This document shows positions 1-10,359 of a DNA stretch of 64,000 bases, one piece after another. Source of the DNA: Muscardinus avellanarius (lineage: Eukaryota; Chordata; Mammalia; Rodentia; Gliridae); assembly GCA_963383645.1 (NCBI GenBank), contig OY726571.1, forward strand, positions 77,668,860 to 77,732,859, in the 5' to 3' direction. Position 1 is the stretch's first letter. Each line of letters begins with the position of its first letter. The notes beneath the pieces were generated by a model that saw only the letters and a program-made list of their open reading frames with translations, was not told the DNA's origin and ran no database searches. Made by a program: the position numbers and the translations under genes.

Positions 1-837
1 CAAGAAAAAGAGAAAAGATTAGCATCTTAGGCAGCTGTTCTCAGGGAAACCTATTAAAAATAAACATGATAAATGATGTTCGCGAGCTAATATATCTGTC
101 AAATCTCAAATACGGTCAAAGAAAGAATTGTTTTAGGAGGAGGGGAGAAACACTTTAAAGACCCATTTGAGTATAAGAGGCATCTTGCTTTGTGTTTTAT
201 ACCGGAAATTGGTTCTTGTTCTTTTTCCAAAACATTTTTAACTACTCAAATATTTCTACAGATAATTTTACAGATTGTGAGGCTGGGTTAGAAGATGGAA
301 TCCCTTGAGTTTTGTCTATTGTAATTAAATCTGCCGGCAGTTGAACAATTCACGTGTATATCATTTGGTTGAAGACATACTATGAATTATGACTTGATAG
401 GACTGCAGATTAGATGATAGTGTGTGTATGGCAGTGATGCACCATTTTGCCACTGTGGCAGTTTTTCCCAGTATATGCTACATACAAATGCCATTTATTC
501 CCTTTCTCAATGTTGTCTGAAGATGCCTGACAATGTTTCTAGAAGCCTATTTTACTTTATTCATGCAAAATGCCCTTTTAGCTTTTAGGTAATATTAAAA
601 CATACTGTACTTGATGTATATAGACCCCTGACATTCAGACTCACCATCCCTCTTTCTGGATGTCCTGAAAGCGTGTGGAAATGAGCGATTTTAATTTGGT
701 GAAGCTTGAATTTGTATTTGATCAGCTTATATTCAGGGCGCACACAGAGAGGACTCGTGTACCTGATGAGCAAGCTTAGGCAGAAACTTGGTTTTTCTGT
801 CTCACGAAATATGGAATAAGTCTCCTAGAGGTTTTTT
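1..837. other. Unique intronic DNA, no gene
   Basis: AT-rich sequence with no repeat I recognise and no convincing open frame; the 62-codon antisense frame at 585-773 has no family resemblance. Confidence 0.6.
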
Positions 838-1064
838 GTTTTTTGGTTTTTTTTTTGTTTTGTTTTGTTTTGTTTTTTGGTGGTACTGGGGTTCCTGGAA
901 GCCCTTCTACCTCTGGGCTACACTCCCAGACCTTTTTTTTTAATATATATTTTTATTTGCAAACAGGGTCTCTTTTGCCAGCGAGGCTGGCTTCGAACCT
1001 GCACGATCCTTCTGTCTCCGCCTCCCAAGCGCGGGGATTACAAGCGTGCGCCACCACGCCCAGC
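838..1064 (-). mobile_element. Composite B1/ID SINE, CpG-rich subfamily (type B)
   Basis: Read on the minus strand: a 7SL/B1-like half, an AT linker, an ID half and an A-rich tail (T-run on the + strand). It has the TTAAGCCAGC-like and gcggggattacaagcgtgcg signatures of the CpG-rich subfamily. Flanking copies of tctcctag at 821 and 1065 are the target-site duplication. Confidence 0.9.
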
Positions 1065-1249
1065 TCTCCTAGGGTTTTTAATCATAAATTATGAAGTCTT
1101 TGTTTCTGTGTGGAAATTGCTACCCAAAAGAATACCAAGCAGTTGTGTTATAACGGTTGTAGATTTGAATACTTACTTTTTCACGATAATGATCTACTGC
1201 ATTAATATGCAAGCATTTGTCAGTACCTAGTTACTTTGATTTGAAGTTT

Positions 1250-1462
1250 CTCTTTTTTTTCCTTTTTTTTAAATGTGGCGGTTGGGATTGAACCCAGGGA
1301 CATTCTATCTCTGAAGTATACCACCAGCCCTTTTTCTTACTATTATTTTTGAAAAAGGGTCTCACTGGGTTGCTGAGAGTCTCACGATCTTGCCCTGGCT
1401 CTCCTTGAACCTGCAATCCTCTTGTCTTACCCTCCCCAATACTGGGATTATAGGCATGCTCC
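1250..1462 (-). mobile_element. Composite B1/ID SINE, older copy
   Basis: The ID half (gggattgaacccagggacattc) is followed by a diverged B1 half ending near tgggattataggcatgctcc. Few CpGs remain and substitutions are many, consistent with an older insertion. Confidence 0.8.
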
Positions 1463-2449
1463 AAGAGATCATTTCTAATTCATAGAATTGTGATTGTAGG
1501 TCACTTCGTGAAAACTTATAAAGTGTGTTCATGTTTGACGTAAGCACGATTCAGGGAGTTAATGTCTGTGAGGCAAGCACAAAAGCGATCGGCCACGATG
1601 TTCGCTAGCAGACTGGTGAGGTCGACCCCAGTGTTTGGATCACTCTGTCTCCAGGCCAGTTTTGCTACTAAGGTAGGAGTGTGGTCATCCTGCCATCCTA
1701 GGCCTCTTCGCAGAAGATAAGTATTTCCACAGAGGCCATGGCGAAGACCTAGGGAGAATCCTGAGACCCCGTGGGCCAGCGCTGGCCTCTTCCCTTCCCT
1801 CCGTGGCCCCTCCTTCTCCGGCGTGCGCTGTCTGGGCAGTCTCTTGATTGGCGCAGCTTCTGTATCCACCTCAGAACTGGCATGAGAAGGTTCCTGGGTC
1901 CCTGTCACCCATAATAGCCGGTAGTCACCATTGATTCATTTCTCTCCATGAGGGTAACAATGAGAAAATGGGAAAGGAATGACCGAAGAGGGAAAAGTGA
2001 GAGAAAAGGGCAAGAGTGAGCAGTAAGTAAGCAGATGAGGAAGAAAATCACCTCTTCGTTTTTGGTTTTTTTGAGCTACATGTTGCTTCTATATAAACTG
2101 TGTTATATTGCCGGTTAATCAACGGAACAGACCGAGGTGTGGAGCCATGAAGGAGAATGATCTGCACATCTCAGGACAGCATCAACACTTGATAGTCTTA
2201 ATGGCCACTCTCCCATCTCTGCTGTGTTGAAAGGACACTACATATCACTCCCCTTCTCAAAGTCGTTTTGGTGAAATCTGAAGGGTCTGCCTCTTGTTTA
2301 TTAGATCTGGACTCCACTGATAACACCGAATTTCACACTGTTCTGCAGTTGCATTAGACCCTTAAACTTGGACTCCCTTTGCACTTCATCATTGTAATTT
2401 ACACACTGGGTTGGTACATTCTCTTCAAGACGGTCTGTCTTGTGCCTCC
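1463..2449. other. Unique intronic DNA with scattered CpGs
   Basis: No repeat seen. Positions 1560-1860 hold many CpGs and mixed composition, unlike the surrounding AT-rich DNA. The 130-codon antisense frame at 1516-1908 ends inside this block and has no recognisable domain. Confidence 0.5.
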
Positions 2450-3552
2450 AGCTGCTCCCCAATAGCCATTGTGCTGAATAAGCACTTATTTCAGTATGTC
2501 CTTGATACAATTAATGCAGGCATCTGCAGAAGCGGCCGTGGCAGCAGCAGCTGCACTGCCTTATGGAAGCCAACTTCTGCTTAGCATTGTGATAAAAGAA
2601 ATAGTTTGGAGCTGGAAGCTAATGTTGGCTTATTTTTAGAATAAAAAGAGATGCACCTGCCAGGGCTCGCACAGAGGACTGAGGTTTGTTGATTACACGT
2701 TCTTGTTAGTGCCATTGTTATTGGCAAAATGGGCATGATGTCATCCTTATCAAACTGAATTGGCACCCCGTCGAGTGACAAATAATTTACCCTCTGCGGT
2801 TTTATCAGCATGGGCCGTGTGTTAGAAGCGACTGGAGCGCTGAGTTTTCACAGCTGAATGCCGTGGAACTGCAGAGGTGTATGGAAATGAAAGGGATTGA
2901 TACTTGTAATCAGTGCATATAGTAATGGCCAAGGTGTAATGAAACATAAGTGCACATTTAGGGTAATTATGCTGCTACCAGGTGGGGCCCTGGGGCTTTG
3001 CATGTATGGAAGCTGCTTGAGGTGGCGGGTGTGCAGCGAGCAGGACGGCAGCACCATCTGTTAGATTCTCGTTTTCTCATTAATTCTCCCGTCCCCTAAG
3101 TCTGGGCTACATTGACTTTGAACAGCACTTCAGCTGTCCGGCCTCTCATCTCATTTTAGTGGGGAGCTGCTCTCCACAGTGGGATTGATATGATGTCATT
3201 TACAATCTCGGCAGTGCGAAATATATTAAAACAAATCATCTGCTTGGTTTTCTACTTGAATAAGGCTATCTGTTGTAACATTTACATGATCGTCTGATTC
3301 CAAGCCACTTACCATTTTTATAGGTTTTTTTTTTTAAAGAAGGGAATAGCTATATGATTTACATTAGGCAAATTTTGTCCTCCAAAATAATTTATAAATA
3401 AAGTGCAAGGTATGTCTGAGAGAGTAAATAATTACCAACGTGCATTTTCTTTGGTAACTTTTAAGCTTCATGTTTGATTTCTATGAGCTGATTTCATTTT
3501 TGCAACAGAAATAATTGAAGCTTCTTTTTCAGTCAAGCTTTAGAATGAGAAC
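2450..3552. promoter_or_regulatory. Candidate conserved non-coding element cluster
   Basis: About 1.1 kb without interspersed repeats, rich in factor-like words: cagcagcagctgc near 2545 (E-box), TAATTATG near 2964, TGATGTCA twice, and TAATTCTCCCG near 3080. CpGs persist in an AT-rich background. The pattern resembles developmental enhancers in introns, but conservation was not computed. Confidence 0.35.
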
Positions 3553-3740
3553 ATGGAGGGGTGGCTGCAAAACAGTGTGGGTGAGAATTAGTGGATGCCA
3601 CTGAGCCCATACACTTGAGAATGCCCACAGCGATGTCAAAGAAGATGGTGTTCAGTGGGGGACGGGAGAGGGCACCAAGCACAGTCTGAACATGTGCACT
3701 TTTCAATATGATCCATATTGAAAATAAAAAAATAAATTTA
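3553..3740 (+). mobile_element. Possible old L1 3'-end fragment
   Basis: The run ggtggctgcaaaacagtgtg...gccactgagcccatacacttgag resembles the old mammalian L1 3' untranslated segment with 'ggttgcacaac...cactgaattgtacact', followed by an A/T-rich tail. The match is from memory and weak. Confidence 0.3.
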
Positions 3741-4162
3741 AAAAATGATGTTCAAGGTTTTTTGTTGCATAGAGACACAGACAGTTCAGAACTTGCTAAA
3801 TTAGTTTAAGTGAATATTTTCATATAATGTTCAAAACAAGATACTTAAGACATCAAGCATGAAGTTAGTATCTAGGTCACTTCTGCCTAATTTTTTATCA
3901 ATATCAGTATGGAACGTTTTAAAGGGATCTATAGTTCTATTCGTAACACAAATAATAAGAGTAGGCTTTTTTATACCTTAACATTTTATAACCAAGTATA
4001 AAGTGTCAAAATAACTCAGAATGTTCTAGGCTCTGTGTCTGCAATTAAGTGCCATTAGATTAGTGATTTCACCTTCCCTGTAACCAACTTAAGTATAATG
4101 TATGTATAGTCTGAGTGGTTCTTTAAGAACTTTGTGTAAAAAAAAATAAAAATAAAAATGCT
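3741..4162. other. Unique AT-rich intronic DNA
   Basis: No gene or recognisable repeat; an A-rich run immediately precedes the next SINE. Confidence 0.5.
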
Positions 4163-4372
4163 GCCGGCGTGGCGGCGCACGCTTGTAAAACCAGCATTTG
4201 GGAGGCTGAGACAGGATCACGGTTCGAGGCCAGCCTCAGCTACTTGGTGAGGCCCTTTGCAACTCAGTGAGACCCTGTTTCAAAACAAAGAATAAAAAAT
4301 AGGGCTGCGGGTGTAGCTTAGAGGTAGAATGCCCCTGGGTTCTATCCCTAGTACCGTAAAAATAAAATAAAA
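4163..4372 (+). mobile_element. Composite B1/ID SINE (type A)
   Basis: Sense-orientation element from gccggcgtggcggcgcacgc through the linker aaagaataaaaaatagg to the ID half and an A-rich tail. It has the doubled actaag/actcag segment of the long B1-like half. One small deletion lies in gacaggatcac. Confidence 0.9.
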
Positions 4373-4771
4373 CCACCATGATTAAGATTTTCCACTAAGA
4401 ATCCCCATGATCTTTTCATTTCATTTTTGTGAATGTTAGTAAAATGGGAAATCAGAGAAAAACTTCTCAGCTTCTACAAGCTTCACGGGTGTTCCCAGTG
4501 ATGCGGTGCCTGGGCTGAGTATTTGTCAGTGCTCTGCTGCAGAGGTGTGAAGATTCTTCCTGTTGGTGACACCGCCACCATCTGAATGTCCTGTAGCCAC
4601 TTTCCAGCCTGGAGTCCAGATATCTCAGGTTCCACAAAAGGTCAGAGTTACAAACTATTTTGTACTTGAAATGCTCAACTACGTTTCTTGCCATAGTTGA
4701 ATTGAACAAGCCTACTAAAAATTAAGGAAACATATCTTCATTTCCCCTTATTTTATTTCTACAAATTTATT
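4373..4771. other. Unique intronic DNA, no gene
   Basis: No repeat family recognised; the minus-strand 80-codon frame at 4467-4709 looks fortuitous. Confidence 0.5.
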
Positions 4772-4876
4772 TCAGGTCCTGGGTTTCTACCCAGCTCTAA
4801 AAAAAATAAAACAAACAAACAAACAAACAAACAAACAAACAGACTGGAGTTAGCAGGATCAGACCAGTGGGTTCGT
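4772..4876 (+). repeat. Unnamed repeat unit, copy 1 (pairs with 6891..6977)
   Basis: Begins tcaggtcctgggtttctaccc, has an A-rich centre, and ends tagcaggatcagaccagtgg plus gttcgt. A second copy with the same two flanks lies 2.1 kb downstream. I do not recognise the family. Confidence 0.7.
4809..4840 (+). repeat. (CAAA)n microsatellite
   Basis: About eight units of CAAA/AAAC inside the A-rich centre of the unnamed repeat. The paired copy at 6.9 kb has an unexpanded (AAAT) tract instead. Confidence 0.95.
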
Positions 4877-5074
4877 GTGACAAGAAGTGTTTGAAAACTC
4901 CTTCTACATTGCTCACTGGATAGATGGTGGTGGCCAAAACATGTATCAGCAATACTTTATTTCCCTCCTGAGGTTTACTCATTTGTGTTCAGATCTTGTG
5001 AGCATTAGGATTTTTTGTGGGGGGCATTCAACATACATTTGCTAGGTCACCTATCTGCTGGGTTTGGGATCACA

Positions 5075-5170
5075 TTGCTTGAATCTTTGCTTGGCCACTA
5101 GAACAAGTAACAAGTAACACAACCTTGCCAAGCCTCAGTGTGTCGTCTATAACATGAAAATAGTATTAGA
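5075..5170 (+). mobile_element. MIR fragment
   Basis: Contains the MIR-like order 'cttggccact...acaaccttgccaagcctcagtgtgtcgtctataacatgaaaatagta', matching the MIR core and downstream segment with many substitutions. Confidence 0.55.
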
Positions 5171-5171
5171 C

Positions 5172-5393
5172 AGCCGGCGTGGTGGCGCACGCTTGTAATC
5201 CCAGTATTTGGGAGGCTGAGGCAGGAGGATCGTGGTTCACCGACAGACTCAGCTACTTAGTGAGACACTCCGCAACTTAGTGAGACCCTGTTTCAAAATA
5301 AAGAATAAAAAAAGTAGGGCAGGGGATGTAACTTGGAGGTTGAATGCCCCTGGGTTCCATCCCCAGACCTGCAAAAAGAAAAAAAAAAAAAAA
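5172..5393 (+). mobile_element. Composite B1/ID SINE (type A)
   Basis: Full-length sense copy from gccggcgtggtggcgcacgc to ccatccccagacc with an A-rich tail of about 20 bases. Confidence 0.9.
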
Positions 5394-5691
5394 GTATCAT
5401 TCAGGTAAATTGTGAGCGTTCTTGATCCAGTTCTCCTAGTGTACCGCAGTCCACGACTGCTTAGTAGATACATTGTGCTGCTGTGGTTTATGTTCTCCAA
5501 CAGCAAATCCTTGGCATAAAAATAGAAAATAGTATTTTTTATATTTAGGTTCTCGTATTTAATTATCTTCACAGAAATCATTTTATAGAATAAGTCATTT
5601 TCTCATATTTGGTAGTACTGCCTCTTCCTTAAGAGCAAAGATGACCTTATAACCACAGTTCCAAAGATCATGGACAAGAAATTTTTTTTTG
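5394..5691. other. Unique intronic DNA
   Basis: Short unique interval between two SINEs; no gene seen. Confidence 0.5.
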
Positions 5692-5898
5692 GGGGGGAGT
5701 GTTTGGGAATGAAACACAGGGGCATTTGACACCCAAGCTACACCCCCCCTGCCCTGTTTTTTATTTTTTATTTTGAAACAGGGTCTCACTAAGTTGCAAA
5801 GGGCCTCACTAAGTAGCTGAGGCTGTCTGCAAACCGCGATCCTCTGGTCTCAGCCTCCCAAATGCTGGGATTACAAGCATGCGCCACCACACCTGGCT
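5692..5898 (-). mobile_element. Composite B1/ID SINE (type A)
   Basis: Antisense copy with poly-T, ID half, linker attttttattttgaaacagg, and B1 half ending caccacacctggct. The direct repeat aagaaatttt flanks it at 5676 and 5899. Confidence 0.92.
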
Positions 5899-5979
5899 AA
5901 GAAATTTTGATCAACTAAAGGATGTTAATCAGTTATGGGAAATATCTGTGATTCTCTTTTCATGAGAACATTTTTTAAA

Positions 5980-6195
5980 TTTTTTTTGGGGGGGTGGTAT
6001 TGGTGATAGAACCCCGGGCTTTATCTACCTCCAGGGTATACTTCCAAACCTTTTTTATACTTTATTTGGAAACAGGGTCTCACTAAGTTGCCGAGAGCCT
6101 CACTCAGTAGCTAAGGCTGGTTTTGAACCTGTGCGATCCTCGTGTCTCAGCCTTCCAAGCGCGGGGATTACAAGCGTGCTCCACCATGCCCGGCT
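5980..6195 (-). mobile_element. Composite B1/ID SINE, mixed subfamily features
   Basis: Antisense copy. The B1 half carries gcgcggggattacaagcgtgc as in type B, but also the type A doubled segment ctcactaagttgccgagagcctcactcagtagc. Imperfect flanks atgagaacattttttaaat and atgacaatatttttaaat are the target duplication. Confidence 0.88.
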
Positions 6196-6684
6196 ATGAC
6201 AATATTTTTAAATGCACAAGGTGAAATCCATTCGATTAAAAGAACAATATTGGCATATGATCAATATATGAAAATGTTTTATACTATAGTAGTACCACTA
6301 CATATATAACAAGATGTAGCTGTGTGGCCAATAGTTATATTTTCAAAGTAGTGAATAGCATTTCAAGATAATAGGAAATAACTGTAATGTGACATCGTGA
6401 AAGTATCTCTCCTGGACAAAATCACAGGTACTCTCAGATCCCTTTAGCTTGTTGCCTACACATTCATAATTGTAGAATAAATGAAAACAATCTTGTGCCT
6501 TTTTACCCTACCTTCATTCACCCGCCGCCCACCCCAATCAGTCCCTGAATACCTTCAAAGTTTCTGGACCCCAGCAGAGAGAACCCCTGGCGGAGTATAA
6601 CTAACCTATAACTAGCTTTCTTAATGAAAAAGATATAGAAAAATAACAACTGTATCTGCCAGCATTCTTGCAGCTATAATCTAA
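6196..6684. other. Unique intronic DNA
   Basis: AT-rich; no gene or named repeat recognised. Confidence 0.5.
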
Positions 6685-6890
6685 ATATATGATCACATAA
6701 GAGAGGAAAGATTTATTTTCTTATGATTTCCGGCTCTGTCCATGTGAAGCTGGGTCTGTGGACCTCAGCGTATTGGGGAGAAAGAGCAGCACCTGGCCTG
6801 TGTTCACATCATGGCGGCGGGAAGCAAGAGGAGTGATCTGGGAGAGTGAGAGGAGGAATCCTTTACATCATCCCCAAGGCCGTGCTAGAG
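6685..6890 (-). mobile_element. Possible LTR remnant
   Basis: The order 'gatttattttcttatgatttccggctctg...cacatcatggcggcgggaagc' resembles antisense mammalian LTR ends. The family is not certain, and the copy is short and diverged. Confidence 0.3.
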
Positions 6891-6977
6891 TCAGGTCCTG
6901 GATTTCTACCCAAAAATTAAAAAATAAAAAATAAATAAATAGACTGTATTTAGCAGGATCAGACCAATGGGTTCATA
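6891..6977 (+). repeat. Unnamed repeat unit, copy 2 (pairs with 4772..4876)
   Basis: Shares tcaggtcctgg.tttctaccca and agact...ttagcaggatcagacca with copy 1, with an A-rich centre in the same place. It abuts the possible LTR remnant, so the unit may be the end of a longer element. Confidence 0.7.
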
Positions 6978-7777
6978 TTGTCCTAGCCCTTGACCAAGAC
7001 CCCTGGTTGACGGTCCTTCAGTTCTACCTCTAACAATCCTCTCCTAGATTAGCTATGTCTTAGACATTGATAATGAGTGGTTCCATGTTATAGTTTTGTG
7101 TGCACTTACTTGAACTACATTTTTCATGAAATTAATATCATTAATACATTTTTCATGAAATTAATATCATTCCCTGTTGAACAAATGTGTCATAGCTCAA
7201 CATCAGTTATTTAGTTTACAGAGCATCTGTCCCTTTACCTTTGATTAGAGAATGCTTGAGAAGGCAGTAGGCTTGGAGTTCTCCAACAATTTGGTCTGAG
7301 CTCAAGGATATGCCTAATCTCAAATTTTAAAATTATTTTTCCCAAACAGAACAACAGAGAAGACTCAGGCCTATTCCTTAGAAATTATAGTTTTATTATT
7401 CTGCATATCTTTAATTACAGAAGGGAGTAGCCACCAAAATATACAATGCGCCTGAAATCCTGTTGAACAATTTACATTATTGAATATATTTTAATTTAAA
7501 ATGTATGTTTTAGGGCAGTGTTACCTTTATTGCTCTGAGAAAGCTTTCTTTTCATAATGTGCTCTTTCTTGATTATCTCTTTGAAAGGTTAATTCATTAT
7601 TATAGCTTTGATGATCAAAATTGTTCTTAGAACTAACAATTTAGCAAGTGTCACAGAATGTAGAGAAAGATTAATTTTGGCTCTCAAATTGTGGCAGAAT
7701 TCTGGGGGAGGTAACCTTTAAGCTGATTTCCAAGAAACTGAGGGACTTGGTAGATGGTAATATGATTTAAAAAAACA
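6978..7777. other. Unique AT-rich intronic DNA
   Basis: No gene or named repeat; contains one local tandem duplication, listed separately. Confidence 0.5.
7117..7171. repeat. Two-copy tandem duplication, period 29
   Basis: A 26-base unit beginning acatttttcatgaaattaa is repeated exactly at 7117 and 7146, separated by three bases. The perfect identity suggests a recent local duplication. Confidence 0.95.
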
Positions 7778-7778
7778 T

Positions 7779-7990
7779 GCTGGGCATGGTGGCGCACGCT
7801 TGTAATCCCCGCGGCTTGGGAGGCGGAGACAGGAGGATCGCGCAGGTTCGAAGCCAGCCATGCTGGCGTAAGAGACCCTGTTTCAAAAATATAAAATTGG
7901 TCTGGGAGTGTAGCCCGGAGGTAGAAGGGCTTCCAGGAACCCCAGTACCACCAAAACAACAACAACAACAACAACAACAACAAAAAAAAC
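7779..7990 (+). mobile_element. Composite B1/ID SINE, type B, with (CAA)n tail
   Basis: Sense copy with ggtctgggagtgtagcccgg and aggtagaagggcttccagga in the ID half. The tail is (CAA)n at about 7952-7981 followed by an A-run. CpGs are well kept, suggesting a young insertion. Confidence 0.92.
7952..7981 (+). repeat. (CAA)n microsatellite in a SINE tail
   Basis: About ten CAA units directly after the ID half of the preceding SINE; it arose in the tail. Confidence 0.95.
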
Positions 7991-8535
7991 CATTCCCATT
8001 CTGAGCTGGGGAAATAGTGTGAACCCATATAAAAGCAATGGGCATGTGTTTTTGAGTCAGGGAGGCTGCAGCTGTCCAAATAGCTACTTATGTAGCAGTG
8101 TGTAGTGGGATTCTTTAGAGACTGAGTTGTGAGAACTTTATGTTTCATGCTCAGAAGTCTCATCATTACCTATTGGGGAGAAAAAGGTCATTGTTTCCTT
8201 TTTCTTTTGTAATCAGAACACATGTATGAATCTACATTTTAGGAATATCTGTAAAATAAAAGATGATTTTAAAAAGGAATACACTGGTGTTAGAGATCAT
8301 TAAAGGCTGTTAAAATGTTCTAGGTGGAGGCTTAAGATTTGGTAGTGGCTTTTGGAAAGGATGGCTTAGAACCAAAGGATACTTTTGAATATAGATTTTG
8401 AAAAACTAGAGAATGAGGGGATTCAATGGTGTCCCTAAGTACAGAAAAAAGGGGTCAGTAGCGGGAGTTGAAATCAAGATAGAAACAGCGTGTTGTAAAC
8501 AGTAAGTTTTACCTTGGGCTTAGTTTAGTCTTGTG
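7991..8535. other. Unique intronic DNA
   Basis: No gene or named repeat recognised. Confidence 0.5.
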
Positions 8536-8899
8536 CCATGGTCTGAACATTTATGCCCCTCCAAAAATCTACATGCTGAAATCAGATCCCTGGTTTGTTG
8601 ACGTTACAAGGGGGGGGGGCGGGAGAATTCTGGGAGGGGAGTGGGTCACAGGACAGCGTTTGTGGGCATGGAATTTGTACCCCGAGAAAAGAGGCCTGAG
8701 AGAGCTTTTTTTAACCTCTTTTTCCTTTCTGCCGCAGGAGGAGGCATGCTTTACCACTTGTGACCTTATTAGACGCCGAATCTGCTGCCGCCTCTCTCTT
8801 GGACTTTCTGGACTCTAGAACTCTGAGCAGTGAACTGCTCCTGTTTATAAACTACTCAGGCTAAGATATTTTGGTATAGTAGCCTAGATAGATTAAGGC
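8536..8899 (+). mobile_element. ERVL-MaLR-type solo LTR remnant
   Basis: Matches the order of a mammalian MaLR/MLT-MST-type LTR: 'ggtctgaacatttatgcccctccaaaa', a central G-rich stretch, 'gacgccgaatctgctgccgcc', 'ttggactttctggactctagaac', and an end near 'tataaactactcaggctaag...tagattaaggca'. The sequence is diverged, with no open reading frame of retroviral type. Confidence 0.65.
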
Positions 8900-9263
8900 A
8901 TGTCCTTTTATGGTAGAAAAATAAAGATGTCCATTTGGAATTATCATCTGAAGCTCAGTTGTAAAATTCAGATTGAAATGAAGTTTCAGGAGTCGAACAG
9001 TGGAGCAGAAAGGTAAAGAGGTGCTGCCGTTCTACAGAGGTTAAGTAGGGTAGGGTTTCAGAAGAGATCTCTCACTATGACAAGTAGGAATTTACTGATA
9101 ATGCTGATCACAATTTAACTGGACTGGTTAATTTTGGACTGTAGTGTGCATACAAATTACCTAGGAAGCTTGTCGAAATTTTAGGAACTCTTTATCACAG
9201 GTCTCTAGCATTAGGGAAGGATCTGGATGTCTACGTTTGTAACACTAGACGGGATGTGAAGGT
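8900..9263. other. Unique intronic DNA
   Basis: No gene or named repeat recognised. Confidence 0.5.
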
Positions 9264-9475
9264 GATAACAATCATAATGGTAGCTGATACATGTCTAAGA
9301 CTTATTAAACGTCAGGCACTGACAAATTGATTATACTTATAACCGCATAAGAACCCTATTACTTAGGTAATGTAACGTCTATTTAGTGAATGAGAAACAG
9401 AATCACAAAGAGGTTAAGTAACTCTCCCAGATTTACATAGTCCAGAAATGGTTGCTTTGTTACCCAGGCTCTTGA
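9264..9475 (+). mobile_element. MIR element
   Basis: Near full-length MIR order: 'taatggtagctgatacatgtctaagacttattaaacgtcaggcactg', 'aaccgcataagaaccctatta', 'gtgaatgagaaacagaatcacaaagaggttaagtaactctcccag'. Confidence 0.75.
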
Positions 9476-9483
9476 TTAATCTG

Positions 9484-9702
9484 ATTTTATTTTTATTTTA
9501 TTTTGTTTTCATGCTGGGGATTGAACCCAGGGACATTTTACCTCCAAGATAAACCCAGCCCTATTTCTATGTTTTATTTGAAATAGTGTTTCCCTAAGTT
9601 GCTGACAGCCTGACTAAGTTGCTGAAAATGGCTTTGAACCTGTGACCCTCCTGTCTCAGCCTCCCAAGTACTAGCATTACAGGCAAGCACCACTGTGCCT
9701 GG
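9484..9702 (-). mobile_element. Composite B1/ID SINE, older copy
   Basis: Antisense ID half gctggggattgaacccagggaca, then B1 half ending caccactgtgcctgg. Flanks ttgattaatct at 9472 and ttgattattct at 9703 look like the target duplication. Confidence 0.88.
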
Positions 9703-9932
9703 TTGATTATTCTAAGTTTTAGTGAATGCACAGAATCAGAACCATAGCCCAGGGCCCATTAATGGTGTTCCGTTGACTGAACCATACATCATCCAAGGTC
9801 CTAAGTCATCGTGTTTATTTCTGTGGATTTTTTAAAAGCATTTTTTTTGTTTCATATTTAATTCTTATGACGTTGTCTTGACCTTACTGAATCGGTAATA
9901 TTCTTTGAGCCTTATAATATGTAAGTGACCAG
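9703..9932. other. Short unique interval
   Basis: No gene; ends in a C-run directly before the nested SINE pair. Confidence 0.5.
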
Positions 9933-10359
9933 CCCCCCCCCCTTTTTTGTGGTGCTGGGGACTGCACACAGGGGCATTCTACCTCCAAGCTATATCCCAT
10001 CCTGATATTTTAGTATTTATTCTTATTTATTTTTATTTATTTTTGGTACTGGGGTTCCTGGAAGCCCTTCTACCTCCGGGCTACACTCCCAGATCTATTT
10101 TTTTATATTTTTTATTTGGAAACAGAGTCTCTTAAGCCAGCGAGGCTGGCTCTGAACCAGCGCTATCCTCCTGCCTCCGCCTCCCAAGAGCGGGGATTAC
10201 AAGTGTGCACCACCACGCCCGGCTATTTTATTTTGAAACAGGGTCTCTCTAAGTTGTGGGGGGCCTCACTAAGTAGCTGAGGCTGGTCATGAACCTGCGA
10301 TCTTCCTGTCTCAGCCTCCCAAATGCTGGGATCACAAGTGTGCTCCACCACACCTGGCT
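9933..10359 (-). mobile_element. Composite B1/ID SINE (type A) split by a younger SINE
   Basis: Its ID half lies at about 9945-10015 and its B1 half at about 10225-10359. The two are continuous if the type B element at 10041-10224 is removed. The break falls in the T-rich linker, a favoured target. Confidence 0.9.
10041..10224 (-). mobile_element. Nested composite B1/ID SINE, type B
   Basis: Antisense copy with gttcctggaagcccttctacctccgggc and aagagcggggattacaagtg, inserted into the linker of the older SINE. The flanking tatttatttt/tattttattttg is consistent with a target duplication but falls in low-complexity sequence. Confidence 0.9.

Noticed and set aside
865..1230. 121-codon + strand open frame
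   Set aside because: It translates a SINE. The same peptide words recur in other SINE copies (for example 56180-56462).
2964..2990. ccaggtggggcc as a CTCF site
   Set aside because: It fails the central AG of the CTCF core; only a weak fit.
5692..6195. Repeated units that might be a CRISPR array or tandem array
   Set aside because: The repeats are SINEs with separate target duplications, unequal spacing and eukaryotic tails; no CRISPR features.
7684..8166. 160-codon antisense open frame with a Leu-rich run
   Set aside because: It runs through a SINE and its (CAA)n tail; SINE-derived frame, not a gene.
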